64,000 nucleotides of DNA from Gloeopeniophorella convolvens. Its lineage: Eukaryota > Basidiomycota > Agaricomycetes > Russulales. The stretch covers positions 1 through 64,000 of the forward strand of contig WTXD01000054.1 in assembly GCA_022496205.1 (NCBI GenBank). The letters run 5' to 3'. Made by a program: the position numbers and the translations under genes. The first letter of the stretch is position 1. Each line of letters starts with the position of its first letter. The notes under the pieces were generated by a model. It was given only the letters and a program-made list of their open reading frames with translations. It searched no databases and was not told the DNA's origin. Positions 1 to 11,579 of the stretch are shown here, one piece after another.

Positions 1-111
1 GAAGGCATTATCCTGCATACCAACTTCGCCAACCGGCATCACTTCACACTCAAGAAACTCGTCAAACCTTTCCCTGTTCGCAATGTCGATGGCACTGATA
101 ACGCCACCGGT

Positions 112-3100
112 TTGGTTCAACATACTACTATTCAACGCCTTGAAATCCCTACACCAGATGGTCACTCACACCAAGAATGGATTGAACTATATCTCACTGA
201 CATCGGCGACCACGACCTCATCCTAGGCACGGATTGGCTTAGACGACACAACCCTAGTATCAATTGGGAAAAGGACACAATTACCTTTGACCGTTGTCCC
301 CCTTCCTGCCAACTATCCGACTCCGCTATCTCTGCCACCGCGCTAGACAACATTCCTGTTGGCCTAATCCGTACTATCACTGCACCAATCAATACCAATG
401 AAGATGGTATCCATGAAACCGACGTGAACTTCGCCATAGAAATGCAAACAATCCTTGCATCTTGTGGTTACATCGACTACACCCTTCAAGAACCATATCT
501 CCTTGACTCCGTCGACCTCATCACCATCAGACGACTCTTCCAATCAGAATCAACGCACACCCAAGCAGTGGTCAATGATCCTGAGGTACACCCGTCGACA
601 GGATCTATATCTGTCCGCGCCAAAACGACTCATTCGCAACAATTGGCCGAACAAAATGTCGCACCCAAGAAAACAATCGAAGACATTGTCCCTCCAGAAT
701 TCCTCAAGTACCGTAAAGTCTTTGAAGAATCAGCTGCCCAACGACTCCCTGCTCGCAAACCTTGGGACCATGCTATCGACCTGAAACCTGATGCCCAACT
801 CCGTGACTGTAAAATCTACAGTCTCACCCCTGATGAACAAAAGGCCCTTGACGAATTCCTCAAAGAACACCTTGCAAAAGGCTATATTCGCCCTTCAAAG
901 TCACCTATGGCAAGCCCGTTCTTCTTCGTCAAGAAGAAAGATGGAAAATTACGTCCTGTACAAGACTATCGCGCCCTCAACAACATCACAATCAAGAACG
1001 CTTACCCGCTTCCACTCATCCCTGAACTCATCGACAAACTCAAGAACGCCCGCTACTTCACCAAATTTGACGTCCGCTGGGGCTACAACAATATTCGCAT
1101 CAAAGAAGGCGATGAATGGAAAGCGCCTTCAAGACCAACCGTGGTCTATTCGAACCCCTAGTCATGTTCTTTGGACTCTGCAACTCCCCCGGCACGTTCC
1201 AATCCTTTATGAACGAGAACTTCAAGGATATCATTGCAACCGGCTGTGTTGTTATCTACATGGATGACATCCTCATTTTCACCGACACTCTTGAAGAAAA
1301 CTATGCCCTTGTTCATCGTGTCCTCCAGCGACTTCGCGAACTCGACCTCTACCTCAAACCAGAGAAATGTTCCTTCTTCCAGACAACCATTGAATACCTT
1401 GGCCTTATCATCTCTGCCGGTCGCATTCGCATGGACCCTGCCAAACTCAAAGCTATCATGGATTGGCCAACGCCAAAAACACTCAAGCACGTTCAAGCGT
1501 TCCTCGGCTTTGGCAATTTCTACAGACGTTTCATCAAGGATTTCTCTAAGATCGCACGACCACTTCATGCCCTCACACGTAAAGATACTCCGTTCCAGTG
1601 GTCCTCAGCCTGTCAACAAGCGTTTGACAACCTCAAGCACGCATTCACCTCAGCCCCAGTACTCACACTCCGGACCACACTCGCCCATTTCGTCTGATTA
1701 CAGACGCCTCCGACTTTGCCATCGGCGCTGTGCTGGAGCAACCAGACGAAATTAATCGCTGGCACCCGGTCGCATTCCTGTCTAAATCCATGACCGACGC
1801 AGAACGCAACTACGACATCCATGACAAAGAACTTCTTGCTATTATCCGTTCCCTCGAAACCTATCGACACTATTTACAAGGGGCTCAACACCGTGTTGAA
1901 ATCTGGACTGACCACAACAACCTGACATACTTCACCACAAAACAGAAACTCACCCGAAGACAAGCACGCTGGTCTCTTGAACTTTCCCAATACGACGTTC
2001 TTCTCCTTCATAAACCCGGCATTTACAACCGCGCCGATCATCTGTCCCGCCGTCCAGATCTTAAAGAGGGGATAATGACTGAAAACGACAACAAAATCCT
2101 CCTGGACACCAAGTTTTTCGCAATCCGAGCTACTCGCGCTGGCACTACCACTACCATTGGAGACCAAAACTACGACGACGCATCAGAGAATCTCAAGACA
2201 AAGACGAAGAAGTCACTAAAGCGTTAACAACAATCATGAAGAATGGTCCACGTACGATAGCGAAAGGCTTAGAAGATTGGAACTATGAAGACGGTCTCAT
2301 CCTACATCAAGGAAAGGTCTACATCCCCAAAGACACCAAATTACGACGAGAAATTGTTCAACAATACCATGAGTCACTCGCCACCGGCCACCCAGGAAGA
2401 TGGAAAACTTACGAACTAGTCTCTCGAGAGTACTGGTGGCCTGGAATATCCAAATTCGTCAAAGAATATGTCGACGGCTGTGCCACTTGCCAAACCACTA
2501 AACGACAACACCCTAATCCCATTCCACTGCATCCAAACGAAATCCCAAACCGTCCCTGGGAAGTCATCACCATGGACTTCATTACCGACCTCCCTATCTC
2601 AAAGGGATATGACTCACTCTACGTCGTAGTTGACCGCTTCACCAAAGCCACTATCATCGCTCCCTGTCATAAGACTATCACCTCAGAACAAACTGCCGAC
2701 CTCTACATCAATTATGTCTGGAAGCGCACTGGACTTCCTAAACAAGTTATCTCCGACAGAGGACCGCAATTCGCATCGCAATTTATGCAAGAAGTCTGGA
2801 AACGACTTCAAGTAACTCTCACCCTCAGTACTGCATACCACCCTCAGACCGACGGCGAAACAGAACGAGTTAACCAAGAACTAGAACAATACCTACGAGT
2901 CTTCTGCAATTATCAACAAGACAACTGGGTTGACCTCATCCCGTTCATGGAGTTTGCACACAATAATCGCCAGCACTCAGCTACCCATATTGCACCCTTC
3001 CTAGCCTGGTATGGCTTCCTCCCCGAATTCATTCCACCACCACAACTTGGTTCCAAGTCGAATCCGCTGAACAACGTCTCATACTACTCGAGCAAATCCG

Positions 3101-3683
3101 CACCGAAATCAAAGCGAGCTTAGAAAACGCCGCAGAAATCATGAAACGCTCTAGGCCAGACGGACCAGAACACAAATACAAAGAAGGAGATCTTGTCTGG
3201 CTAGAAGCAAAGAACCTTCGTACAACACATCCAAAGGCAAAGTTAGCACCCAAACGTTATGGACCATTTAAAGTCATCACCTCCTACGCGGTCACCAGTA
3301 AACTCAAACTACCCGACCATTGGCACATTCACCCTGTCTTTCACAACTCACTCATTTCCCCATACAAAGAAACCACCGCTCACGGACCTAACTTTTCAAC
3401 ACCCCCACCTGAAATCATTGACATGAAGAAGGACACTACGAGATTGAAACAATTATCAAGAGCCGAACCACTAGAAACCGACGAGGCGTTCAATACCTTG
3501 TCAAGTGGAAAGGTTACCCTGACTCTGAAAATTCATGGGTCCCTTACTCGGAAATGAAACACGCCATGGAAACTGTTCACTCATTCCACCAACGACACCC
3601 CTCTATGCCGCAACCACCATCACTCGCTCATGACAGACTTATCAGTGCGCTTCAGGCGCAGCGCAATCATAAAGAGGGGATAA
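112..3683 (+). pseudogene. Gypsy pol polyprotein, frame-broken
   Basis: Domains in order: protease-like region with ILGTDWL near 210-240; RT with KKDGKLRP (about 930-955), FGLCNSPGTFQ (about 1165-1200) and the YMDD box near 1255; RNase H with TDASDFA near 1700 and the DHLSRRPD end near 2035; integrase with an HHCC zinc finger (about 2365-2500) and catalytic D, D, E in MDF, SDRGPQF and QTDGETERVN; chromodomain with YLVKWKGYPDSENSWVP near 3495-3540. Frame breaks: near 1120 (one base missing in RT), near 1675, near 2190, near 3060-3120, and between about 3430 and 3480 just before the chromodomain. Each domain is well conserved, so decay is recent. It acted as the element's replication and integration machinery. 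Confidence 0.9.
3671..3683 (+). promoter_or_regulatory. Polypurine tract (plus-strand primer) of element 1
   Basis: AAAGAGGGGATAA lies directly before the TGTCA that opens the LTR, the normal position for the RNase H-resistant plus-strand primer. The same 15 nt (AAAGAGGGGATAATG) also occurs at 2063-2077 inside pol. Confidence 0.75.
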
Positions 3684-4336
3684 TGTCACGAACACTAAGG
3701 CCTCAAGGAGGTCGAACTGCTCAGAACACTAGAGCAAATCCAGCCCTACCAGTAAATACCCTACGCGTCGCTCACAATGCGACGCGTACCACTCACATTG
3801 CGACTACAAGTCGAAATGCATCACGTGACCCTTCACCCCCATTCCTCGCCCTACTCCCTAATGGCCAATTAACCCTGGAATACCCCCAAGATCCCGGACT
3901 AGGGATCTCTCAGAATGGCCATATTACTCGTCCCAAAGTAACCAGAACCTTGATCAAGGTGAAACACTTCATGCGTCCTCTTTGGGACTCTGATCATCAA
4001 GAACTCCATGGGGCCTCAACCCCACTCTGCGATGGAATCTAAGAAGCGTATCAGAGAGGAGAGGTTATGGGGAATCCCCTCTGGAATCCCCATCAGTAAT
4101 TAGACCAGATTCGTCTGGAGGGTCTCCAGTAGTATATAAGACCCCCATGTATCGCCCAGTGGTCCTCAGACTGTCCATCTGTGGCACTCTCATCTGTACC
4201 TAGCACTGCAATAGCACTGTTAGTGTGTTCCCCCTCGTATCTGCAATACTCGCAGCTCATCTTCTGTTCCCCCTTGTGACGCTCTCCAAACCCTCTGCTA
4301 TCCTCTCTGCGCGCACTCCGCGAGTGAGTCTTGACA
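3684..4336 (+). repeat. 3' LTR of element 1 (653 bp)
   Basis: It opens with TGTCACGAAC and closes with TTGACA, giving a perfect 5-bp terminal inverted repeat TGTCA/TGACA. It contains a TATATAA box near 4133-4140. The boundary at 4336 is fixed by the abrupt switch to the reverse transcriptase of element 2. The LTR of element 2 starts with the same ten bases. Confidence 0.85.
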
Positions 4337-5395
4337 TTCGATGAGCAGAAGAGGATAGTTGTTCTTTACTATATAGGTATTCAGCTGGCGGTAATCCTGT
4401 ACAGGTCGGAGTTTCCCGTCCTTCTTTTTAACAAAGAAGAAGGGAGAAGCGTATGGGGAGCTAGACGGTCGGATGTATCCCTTCTTCAGATGTTCGTCCA
4501 GGAAGGACTCTAACGCCGTCTGTTCTGAAGGGGACAAGGGGTATATCTTACAGGGGAGTGATGGTGGCGCGTCGTCCTTCAAGTCGATGGGATGATCCCA
4601 GGGTCGCGACTCTGGAAATCTCTGCGCCGCCTCCTCACTAAACACCTTGTCGAAGCGTCGATAATGCGGGGAAATGGGATCGGGTTTAGTTTTACTTGGA
4701 TCGAGTGCAGCTTCGGCAAGCTGCTGCGCCTGAGTCACTCGGAAGAGGCGAACCTCGTCGACAAGTTCCGGCGGCGAGCCGAAGTAGATTTCATCTTCTG
4801 CGTCTAGGTTCAGGGGGTCTACTCCTGAGAGATAGAGCTGAACGTGGGCGTGTGCTTCTTCTTCCCATTCCGCCAGGGAATGGACATTTGATACACGCGC
4901 TCCTGCTCTAAATGTCGTAGGCGTGGGTTTCCACGAGGATGCGTCTGAAGTGGAGAGGATGATGGGATGGAAGTCATCTGCTACTCGTCGTTCACCCCAT
5001 AGAATCGGGGGTTGGAACAGTCGTAGCCATGGGAATCCGAGGATGATGCGTTCTCCTCCGATACTGGAAATGTAGAAGCGCTGGGAATGTGATTTTCCTC
5101 CAGCTGATATGTCGAATTCGGTGTAGTGAGTGATATCACCGGACCGGTTTCGGGTGCCATCCGCGTTTCGAATGATGCGGGAATGAGCAAGTCGCTTCAC
5201 TTGGAGGCCGTGCTGCTTCACGACCTTCCAGTCGATGATATTGTCGGTAGCCCCGCTGTCGACCAGGGCTTTGTCGTCGATCCTTTTATGTGCACTTCGG
5301 ATGTAAAGGGGAACTCTGATCGCATTTTCGGCATAGGAGAGTCGTACTAGTACATCGGTGCTGAAGACAGCTCGAGTAAGGATCGCTCTACTCAA
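4337..5395 (-). pseudogene. Element 2 protease and reverse transcriptase N-terminus (truncated by insertion)
   Basis: The aspartic protease active site reads DSGATDNII about 50 residues in. RT begins with the IYPLSPSEQ block, then GYIRPSSSPYASPFFFVKKKDG and RPVQDYRQLN, and ends at NNYPLLLIE, where element 1 is inserted. The catalytic YMDD region is therefore missing from this side. The frame begins one base back from the gag frame at the gag stop codon (5392-5394), the arrangement expected for -1 frameshift expression of Gag-Pol. No internal stop occurs in what remains. Confidence 0.88.
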
Positions 5396-6981
5396 GCTTG
5401 TTGAAAATCCTGGACGCTGAAGTCTTTGTCCTTCTTGAGGACACTAAAGATGGACTCCTTTTCTGCGTCGGATGCGTCTGCCAGATATGCTGCAAACGTT
5501 TGTGGGGAGATGGAGGGAGTAGTAGAGGTGGAGGGAGTCGGTGTAGTGGGGTTCGTCGTGTCGATCTGTCGTTGACGCGTTTCCCGAGGACGTGGGTCCT
5601 TTTGCGGGCAGGAGCGTGAAACATGTCCCTGCTGGCCGCAGTGGAAACAGCGTCCCTGCTGCATGTACAGGGTCCGCTCGTCAGGCGTGAGCTTCTTCCC
5701 TTTCTGATGGACGAATGACTGGGTCTGATTGACTGTCACTGTGTCCACGTCCATAGGGACTACTCCATCGTTACGGGGTGGTTGCCCTCCTCCTCCAGGG
5801 CGTCGTATCTGGAACCGTGGCTGCTGTCTCGGGGTGTCCTGGTTTCCGTAGATTTCTTTCATGAGCTGATACTGGAGCTGCTGGTCGCAAAACTTCTCAG
5901 CCCATTGATCGAAGGTCCATCGTGTGCTGCCGGGGTTTACTCCGAATACGTCCCCTCCCTGTCGTGCGGTTTCCCGGACGAGGGCGTTGGGGAACGAGCG
6001 AAGGAACATAATGATGGTGGACTCGGCATCGAGGTGGAAGTTCCCTCTCTCCGCAAGGGTACGGAACTTTCCGATATACTCCTCGATCGGTTCGGGAGCT
6101 CGGAATTTCATGTTCGCCAGGAGGAGTTTGGCGTTGACGGCGGTTCCTCGATTTAGGAACCGTTTGTCAAGGGTATCTTTAAACACCGTCCATGCGGTGT
6201 CTCTCGTTGCGAAGGGTACTGGCGGGTCAAGGACGCTGTTTGCCTTGATCTTCTCCAGCCACTCGATCTGCCTTTGGACCCAGTCGGTCACAATGGCGCC
6301 TCGAAAGTAGGTGAGGCAGAAGGAGATTTTTTTCAGTGGGTCGGTGAACGTCGAGTTTTCGTCGTTCAGGAATGCGTAAAGGTTGAACTGCCGCATGAAG
6401 TCGGCATATCGTTTGGATTCTCCGTTAAAGATGAACGGAGCTTCTCCTGTGAGTTTCCCGTTGTCTCGACGGGCTGCGGTGATCGTGGAGTCGACTCGGG
6501 TTTCTTCAGCCATCTCGCGCGCTGGTATGGATGTAGGATCAGGTGTCGGGGATATAAGTGCCGCGGCGGCTTCTTCGAGACGTTGTGCAACGCCTGTGAG
6601 GTCGGAGGGGTTCTGGGGTTGGATAGAAGTGGGAGTTGTGTGTTCTGGGGATTCGTGGACGGGGTGATCGCGAAACCACTGTACTACCTGGTCTCGGTTC
6701 GGTATCCCTAGTGCGACTACGGGTGAGGTGATTTCGTATCTCTGGTGGATTCCGGACCACTGGACGTAGTTCCAGCCTTGGTCACTCGAAAAGTGTACTC
6801 GTAGGGTCTGTCCGCTAAGGATCAGATAATAACCGTTCTCTCGGTCGTGGAAGATTCCTCGTAGTCCTTCTCCTCTGAGTTCAGGGGGAGCGACGTCCTC
6901 GTCCTGCGCAAAAGGAAGTCGGACAGTCACAAGTTCTGCGATCGTTGGCTCTCGAGACTGAGAAGCCTGTTCTAATGTCAC
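5392..6981 (-). CDS. Element 2 Gag polyprotein
   Basis: About 530 residues. The central part is a retrotransposon capsid domain (DWVQRQIEWLEK, then FKDTLDKRFLNRGTAVNAK, then EEYIGKFRTLAERG). The C-terminal CCHC zinc knuckle CFHCGQQGHVSRSC binds nucleic acid. The frame is open without a stop up to about 7188 but has no ATG upstream of 6981. The codon at 6979-6981 is GTG, so the true start is uncertain. The ORF is intact, so this element was fairly young when element 1 interrupted it. Confidence 0.85.
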   Translation of the reverse strand: MTLEQASQSREPTIAELVTVRLPFAQDEDVAPPELRGEGLRGIFHDRENGYYLILSGQTLRVHFSSDQGWNYVQWSGIHQRYEITSPVVALGIPNRDQVVQWFRDHPVHESPEHTTPTSIQPQNPSDLTGVAQRLEEAAAALISPTPDPTSIPAREMAEETRVDSTITAARRDNGKLTGEAPFIFNGESKRYADFMRQFNLYAFLNDENSTFTDPLKKISFCLTYFRGAIVTDWVQRQIEWLEKIKANSVLDPPVPFATRDTAWTVFKDTLDKRFLNRGTAVNAKLLLANMKFRAPEPIEEYIGKFRTLAERGNFHLDAESTIIMFLRSFPNALVRETARQGGDVFGVNPGSTRWTFDQWAEKFCDQQLQYQLMKEIYGNQDTPRQQPRFQIRRPGGGGQPPRNDGVVPMDVDTVTVNQTQSFVHQKGKKLTPDERTLYMQQGRCFHCGQQGHVSRSCPQKDPRPRETRQRQIDTTNPTTPTPSTSTTPSISPQTFAAYLADASDAEKESIFSVLKKDKDFSVQDFQQA

Positions 6982-7199
6982 GGCCTGAGCCGGCGCAAGT
7001 GAAGCTGGCGAGGGCTGAGACGAGCGAGGTTCGGTAAGTCGGTCTCGATGTGAGCCGGTCCTCGAAGGTGCACGTGAGTGTGCACGAGATCCTGGATAAG
7101 ACGTGATGTCTGAAGCTTGGAGGCAATCGGCCTCCGGTACGTCGAGCTCAAAGCTGAAGACCTCGCGATGCTTGGGCGAACAAGTCCCTCACGCGGATT

Positions 7200-7518
7200 C
7201 CCTGGTAACCTCGTCGATTGACAAAGGAGAACAGGCTTAAGGCCTTAGAGTACAACTGCTACGCCTTAAGTACTACAAGGATAACGGTTTACATAATGTC
7301 CTAGCATCGAGTCATACCGAGTCAGAACGGACTCAAGGTGGGTCTCCTAGGTAGAAGTACAGTAGGGGTCCAATAGCATAAGGGGCGCGTCAAGAGGAAT
7401 GGAGGAATCGTATGACGAATGAAAGATAAGCGTCCCCGAGTCGTGGAGTCGGACCGGAACTCGTATTGTACAGTCACGATAAGGAAGGAAAAGAAAATGT
7501 ATAGTATAGTTCGTGACA
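7200..7518 (-). repeat. 5' LTR and leader of element 2 (inner boundary not resolved)
   Basis: The outer end at 7518 reads TGTCACGAAC on the minus strand, matching the LTR start of element 1. I could not fix the inner LTR end or a primer binding site; a candidate end is TAGGACA near 7298. Flanking unique DNA resumes at 7519. Confidence 0.6.
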
Positions 7519-7528
7519 CCTACACTCA

Positions 7529-7921
7529 TTGTCGCGTGAACTTACTTTTGTTCAGTCGATTACAGACGCGTTCGGGCGACCATATGCCCTGGTGGCTGCC
7601 CTCTATGACCGGGAGGTTCGCAGTGTCGACCAGGTATGGTCCCACGTGACCGTTCAGCTGGACTACAGTGAGGAGCCAACCGGAGAGGGCACGCAGGCCC
7701 ACTGGCCTTTGTATCAAGAATTGTTCAAACGACGCCTCCGCCGGTACCTCTACTGGCCCGGACACCCTGGCCATACTGTGAGGCTAAGGCTCGTGCTGAA
7801 GGACGCCTACGACGCAGAAGCTCAGAATCCCTTGTTCCGAGCGAAGCTTTTGCTACAGAGCATGACCGATTCCACCACAATCCCTGCCATCGAAGATTGG
7901 ATGTTACATGTGGGTTCCTAG
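7529..7921 (+). other. Unrecognised open frame, 130 residues
   Basis: An open frame starts just outside element 2. It is rich in basic and aromatic residues (RRLRRYLYWPGHPGH) and matches no family I know. It may be part of a gene disrupted by element 2, or chance. Confidence 0.25.
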
Positions 7922-8095
7922 AGCCCGCAATCCGAGTAGTATACTCAATAGGACACGTTCTCAGATTAACTTACGTCCATGTACCGGTATCACCCACCAA
8001 TCGCGTTTGGAAATTGGAGGTGGACGCACTGAAGCCCACACTTGCACCCATTCGTTAGACATACCCCTCGACCAAGCACTTCAGAAGATCTTACT

Positions 8096-8185
8096 CACGC
8101 GTGTCCCCCGCACGCATGTCTCCCGCACGCACGTCCCCCGCACGCGTGTCCCCCGCACGCATATCCCCCGCACGCATGTCTCCCG
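8096..8185 (+). repeat. Tandem repeat, six 15-bp units
   Basis: Six consecutive 15-mers of form CACGCRYRTCYCCCG, starting at 8096, 8111, 8126, 8141, 8156 and 8171. Because 15 is a multiple of three, every frame stays open across it. There are no spacers, so it is a minisatellite and not a CRISPR. Confidence 0.95.
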
Positions 8186-9600
8186 TCATTCTGACGCTAA
8201 TCCCCAGTTCGACGTATGGTTTCACATGCAGTTACTTGGAAGCACCGGGCAGTACAATCAGTTATGATATGTCCGCGACATCTGCACGCGTGCTACTCAC
8301 CTCAGTTCATCCCTTCGGAGCTGGCCCCTGGGGACTTTGATTTACAATACGCACTGATCGGACAATACAACCATGGTTCACGGAGTCGAGCAGCGGGCGC
8401 GAGTAGAATGCTCATCCGCATGTTATTGTTCAGAACAATCGACCGCAGGGCCCAACAGACTGGTGACCACAGCGTGTCGACGCGATCTCAGTCTGCACGC
8501 CCAAGCTTCTGGTGCCCTCCTCAGGGGAGTGAGACCAAAGCAAACCCGCACGTGCGCGCGTCCCGGCCCGCGAGTATACAGGACAGTATACGGTGACATG
8601 CGCCATCATCGCCTCATCAAATTGGGAAGGAGATAACACCAATGGTAGCGGGCGGGAAGCCGGGCCGGTCGGACTACTGTGCTCACCTCAGTTCACGCGC
8701 GCTCCAGCGGACAGGGGCGAAATTTTCAGGGACATTGGCTTGACCCTCGAGCATCACAACTTCATATGGTACCAAGACGATCGGTCCAATAGGATCAAAG
8801 ATACGGTCCTCGCGGTGAGGCCGCAGGTGCGAGCACACACAAGTCGATACCCCGGGCCGGCGGTCCGGGTCGTAAAGTCAACATAGCGAAAGGACTGCGC
8901 GGGTGTCTGTCCGTACACGCGTGCCCGAAACAAAGAGCGAAACGAACATAAGTTCTCGCTTCCGACATGTTGCGTGCGAGTAGGACATGCGTCTCGCTGT
9001 GGGTTCTGAATCGGATCATTGGTATTGGGTTGGTGAATGATCAAACGCAAGGATACTTCGAACTCTGCGTGGAATCCATTCCGATCCGGTGAGCGTGCCA
9101 CGCGGGATTCGGAATTAGGAGCTGACGTGCACTAACTTTGCAGATCGACACGCCACCCCGCGTGCACTTGGCATAGAACTCGGGAATAAGGACATAGAAA
9201 GAGGGTGATCGGTAATATCACGATCCTTGATGAAGCTAATGTTGACGAACATGTAGCGAGCCACCCATAAAGCAGAACTGTCTCATGATTTGGTACTGCA
9301 GGTGACCGATGACCGGTGATATCGCACACAGGCCACCCTGAAGACGGCGAGGCGATCGGAGAATTGTGATTGGGCCGTAGGCTCATCCCCATCATAGAAC
9401 TGATGAGGCTTATGAGGGGGAATGGGCAGGCTCTCACCCCTACGCGCACTGGTACCTGCCCATGTTCAACTTCCCTGTCAGCCCTCTCACACCGGGTGCC
9501 TATAACACAAATGGCCACAGGGTCCCCCTGAGCAGCTTGGTGTGCGGTCCTCGCTCCAGGTAAGAATGAATAGGCACTATCGTTTGATAGCTCGAGATTG
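8186..9600. other. No gene recognised
   Basis: Only short, compositionally unremarkable open frames on both strands. No family motif, splice-linked reading or repeat beyond the 15-bp array was found. Confidence 0.5.
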
Positions 9601-10929
9601 ATGACAGCGGGCAGGCAGGACACCGACCTCCTGATCATGCTGGGAGGCATGTTCGGCCTATTGGGAGAGATGTGGAAACCCATTAACAAGATCATCACGA
9701 CCGGCATCGAAAGCTCGCGCGAGGGAACGCTTAGTGAACGATATAAGGGCAATGACGCGTACTTCCTAGAGTTGGTCAAGTAAATGTATCTTCGCGGAGT
9801 GAGGCTGACGTTCAGAGAAGGAGGAACAGAAACCGCAAGCTGTTCAGGGTCCTGTTGTACGTTGTGCCCGACCTGATTGACCAGTGCCGTAAGTGTGGAC
9901 CTTCTGGCCCTCGGAGAATCGGGGAAGCAGTACGTGACATAGAAGTCAATAGAGACTCACCTGAACGTGCGCGGGTCTAACAGCTCGATGGAGGACGCAG
10001 ACAGATACACTCAAACATCGTACGCATGGTCCAACGATCCATCCTCGACTGGCACGATTGGGATGGCGATATGTCCGAGGTCGTAAACAAGGCTAACCGT
10101 GGTTTCAATCACGCGGAGTTCGGGAGACTTCTCTGCCCTGCCTCCTACAACTGGAATGACGAGAAGTACGTCGTGCCACTTGCATTGACGTTGAACAATA
10201 CTCAAGTGAGGTAGGGTACGCCTTGGCCTACAGACCAACGACAAGGAATACCCAGTGGGAGCCTCCGACTGGCCCGCGTTCATGTGGGAGGACCCCCGGA
10301 ATATCGACACCGACCAGCTTCTCAAAGGTTTCCTACGTGGCCAGCTTATAGTCAAGGTATGAGGCTTATCTAGTTCCGAAACAGATGCCTAATGAGAAGA
10401 TAGGCCGTCCGCAGCATTCTGTTCCGTCCAGTGAGTACCCGAAACGGAAACCAGCCCAAGCCCGGGAACCTCAAATATCCAATCCGCGAGGTCACTTTCG
10501 GCATAGTGACTTACGCGGTGACCATAGTAAGTCATTGTGTCTCTTACAACGATCGGGTGCGTCGACAGGACCCAACCTAGGTACGCTTTGCTTTGAGTTC
10601 TGAGCCAACGTTCTATCCGGGCGGATCAGATGGCAAGTGGCCCTACCAGAAATTCTATACGAGCATCGTGGCCATTATTACGGCGATGGATCCAGAAGAC
10701 CGCAAGGAGCTGAAAGAGTGGTGGAATCTGTAAGTTGTGCGTGTGTGGGCCAGTCAAGTAACTAACATATTGTGCCTCCAGGCAAGTCTTCGGGCATAGG
10801 CAGGGTCACGTAGACGAAGACAACCTCATGGAAACTGCCCTCGTGGAAGCCCAAGAGGAGGACAGCGTGATGTGGCGGATGATCGCACAGATGCACACTG
10901 ACAAGGTCTGGTCCGTCCTGTCGTGGTGA
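9601..10929 (+). CDS. DUF6698-like protein (Agaricomycete-specific family), possibly degraded
   Basis: Spliced reading gives pieces in the order I remember for DUF6698 proteins: a helical N-terminus (LLIMLGGMFGLLGEMW); KLFRVLLYVVPDLI near 9830-9870; an SxxxxAIxDW-like stretch then KANRGFNHAEFGRLLCPA near 10085-10145; DWPAFMWEDP and LLKGFLRGQLIVKV near 10270-10365; FALSSEPTFYPGG near 10590-10620; and KEWWNLQVFG across a clean intron (about 10732-10781). Function is unknown; the family is multicopy in mushroom genomes. The join near 10205-10235 would need a 28-nt intron, so one exon may be damaged. The upstream start is uncertain and a 5' exon is likely. The family name is from memory. Confidence 0.5.
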
Positions 10930-11579
10930 CGACGATATAGTGCAACCGTGTTCCATCATGCGCCTGGCTAGTGTACTACTGTCTATCCCCGGTGCCTAAT
11001 ATATTGCTGGAGTGCAAGTCGCTGTTAGGGTCCAGCGGTCTCTACGCTCGGAAACCTCGGATCTGGGTATTTTGCCCTGCGAAGCGATTGGGTTGAGCTG
11101 GGTAGCAAAGGATGTGACCCCAGACTGCCCTTGAGCGCAGATGCGAGCCTGTACGTTTGTATATTGCAGTTCCCTTTACTTCCTTTTCCTTCCTGGTTCC
11201 TTTACACTTTCGGGTCGCAGGAAACCCTTGTACCTACTGGATTTGGCTTCGGGTTCCCACGTAGTCAGTAGTACTGCATCCTGTAGTGTTTTGGATTAAA
11301 AAGCTTCCTTTCCCCGGTGTTCCCATCTCATTTCGGGTCTGCGTCGCGTTCAGAGACTCTCCCTCACTCTCTGGAGGGCCCGAGGCCTTCCAGGACCTTC
11401 GGGTCAGCTTCAGGTTGTGTTCCTGCGAGTTTGGGTCCTTTCCTTGCGTTTCCGAGCGGATCCTTGCAGTCACTAGCTCATCCTATTGCTCATCTGACCA
11501 CCCAATCCTCATCCCATCACCCCTGGCGACTATAGCAACTCCCCTCGGTCCACATCTCTAGCTGGACTCAGGATATCAT
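10930..11579. other. No gene recognised
   Basis: Downstream flank of the DUF6698-like gene, with pyrimidine-rich stretches near 11180 and 11320-11480. No supported coding region. Confidence 0.5.

Larger units (their letters stand above)
1..4336 (+). mobile_element. Ty3/Gypsy LTR retrotransposon 1 (chromovirus type), cut by window edge
   Basis: The element carries the Gypsy domain order protease, reverse transcriptase, RNase H, integrase, chromodomain, followed by a polypurine tract and a 3' LTR ending at 4336. Its 5' LTR and gag lie left of the window. It sits inside the reverse transcriptase of the opposite-strand element that begins at 4337, so it is the younger insertion. The coding part has at least five frame breaks, so this copy cannot encode a continuous polyprotein. 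A C-terminal chromodomain marks the chromovirus branch of Ty3/Gypsy. The expected target-site duplication on the left lies outside the window. Confidence 0.92.
4337..7518 (-). mobile_element. Ty3/Gypsy LTR retrotransposon 2, interrupted by element 1
   Basis: On the minus strand this is the 5' half of a Gypsy element: an LTR end at 7518 (TGTCACGAAC on the minus strand), gag, then protease and the first part of RT. The RT stops inside the conserved NNYPL block, exactly where the LTR of element 1 begins. The rest of RT, RNase H, integrase and the 3' LTR should lie beyond the left end of the window, on the far side of element 1. Confidence 0.88.

Noticed and set aside
8096..8185. Possible CRISPR array
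   Set aside because: Units are directly adjacent with no unique spacers, and the genome is eukaryotic.
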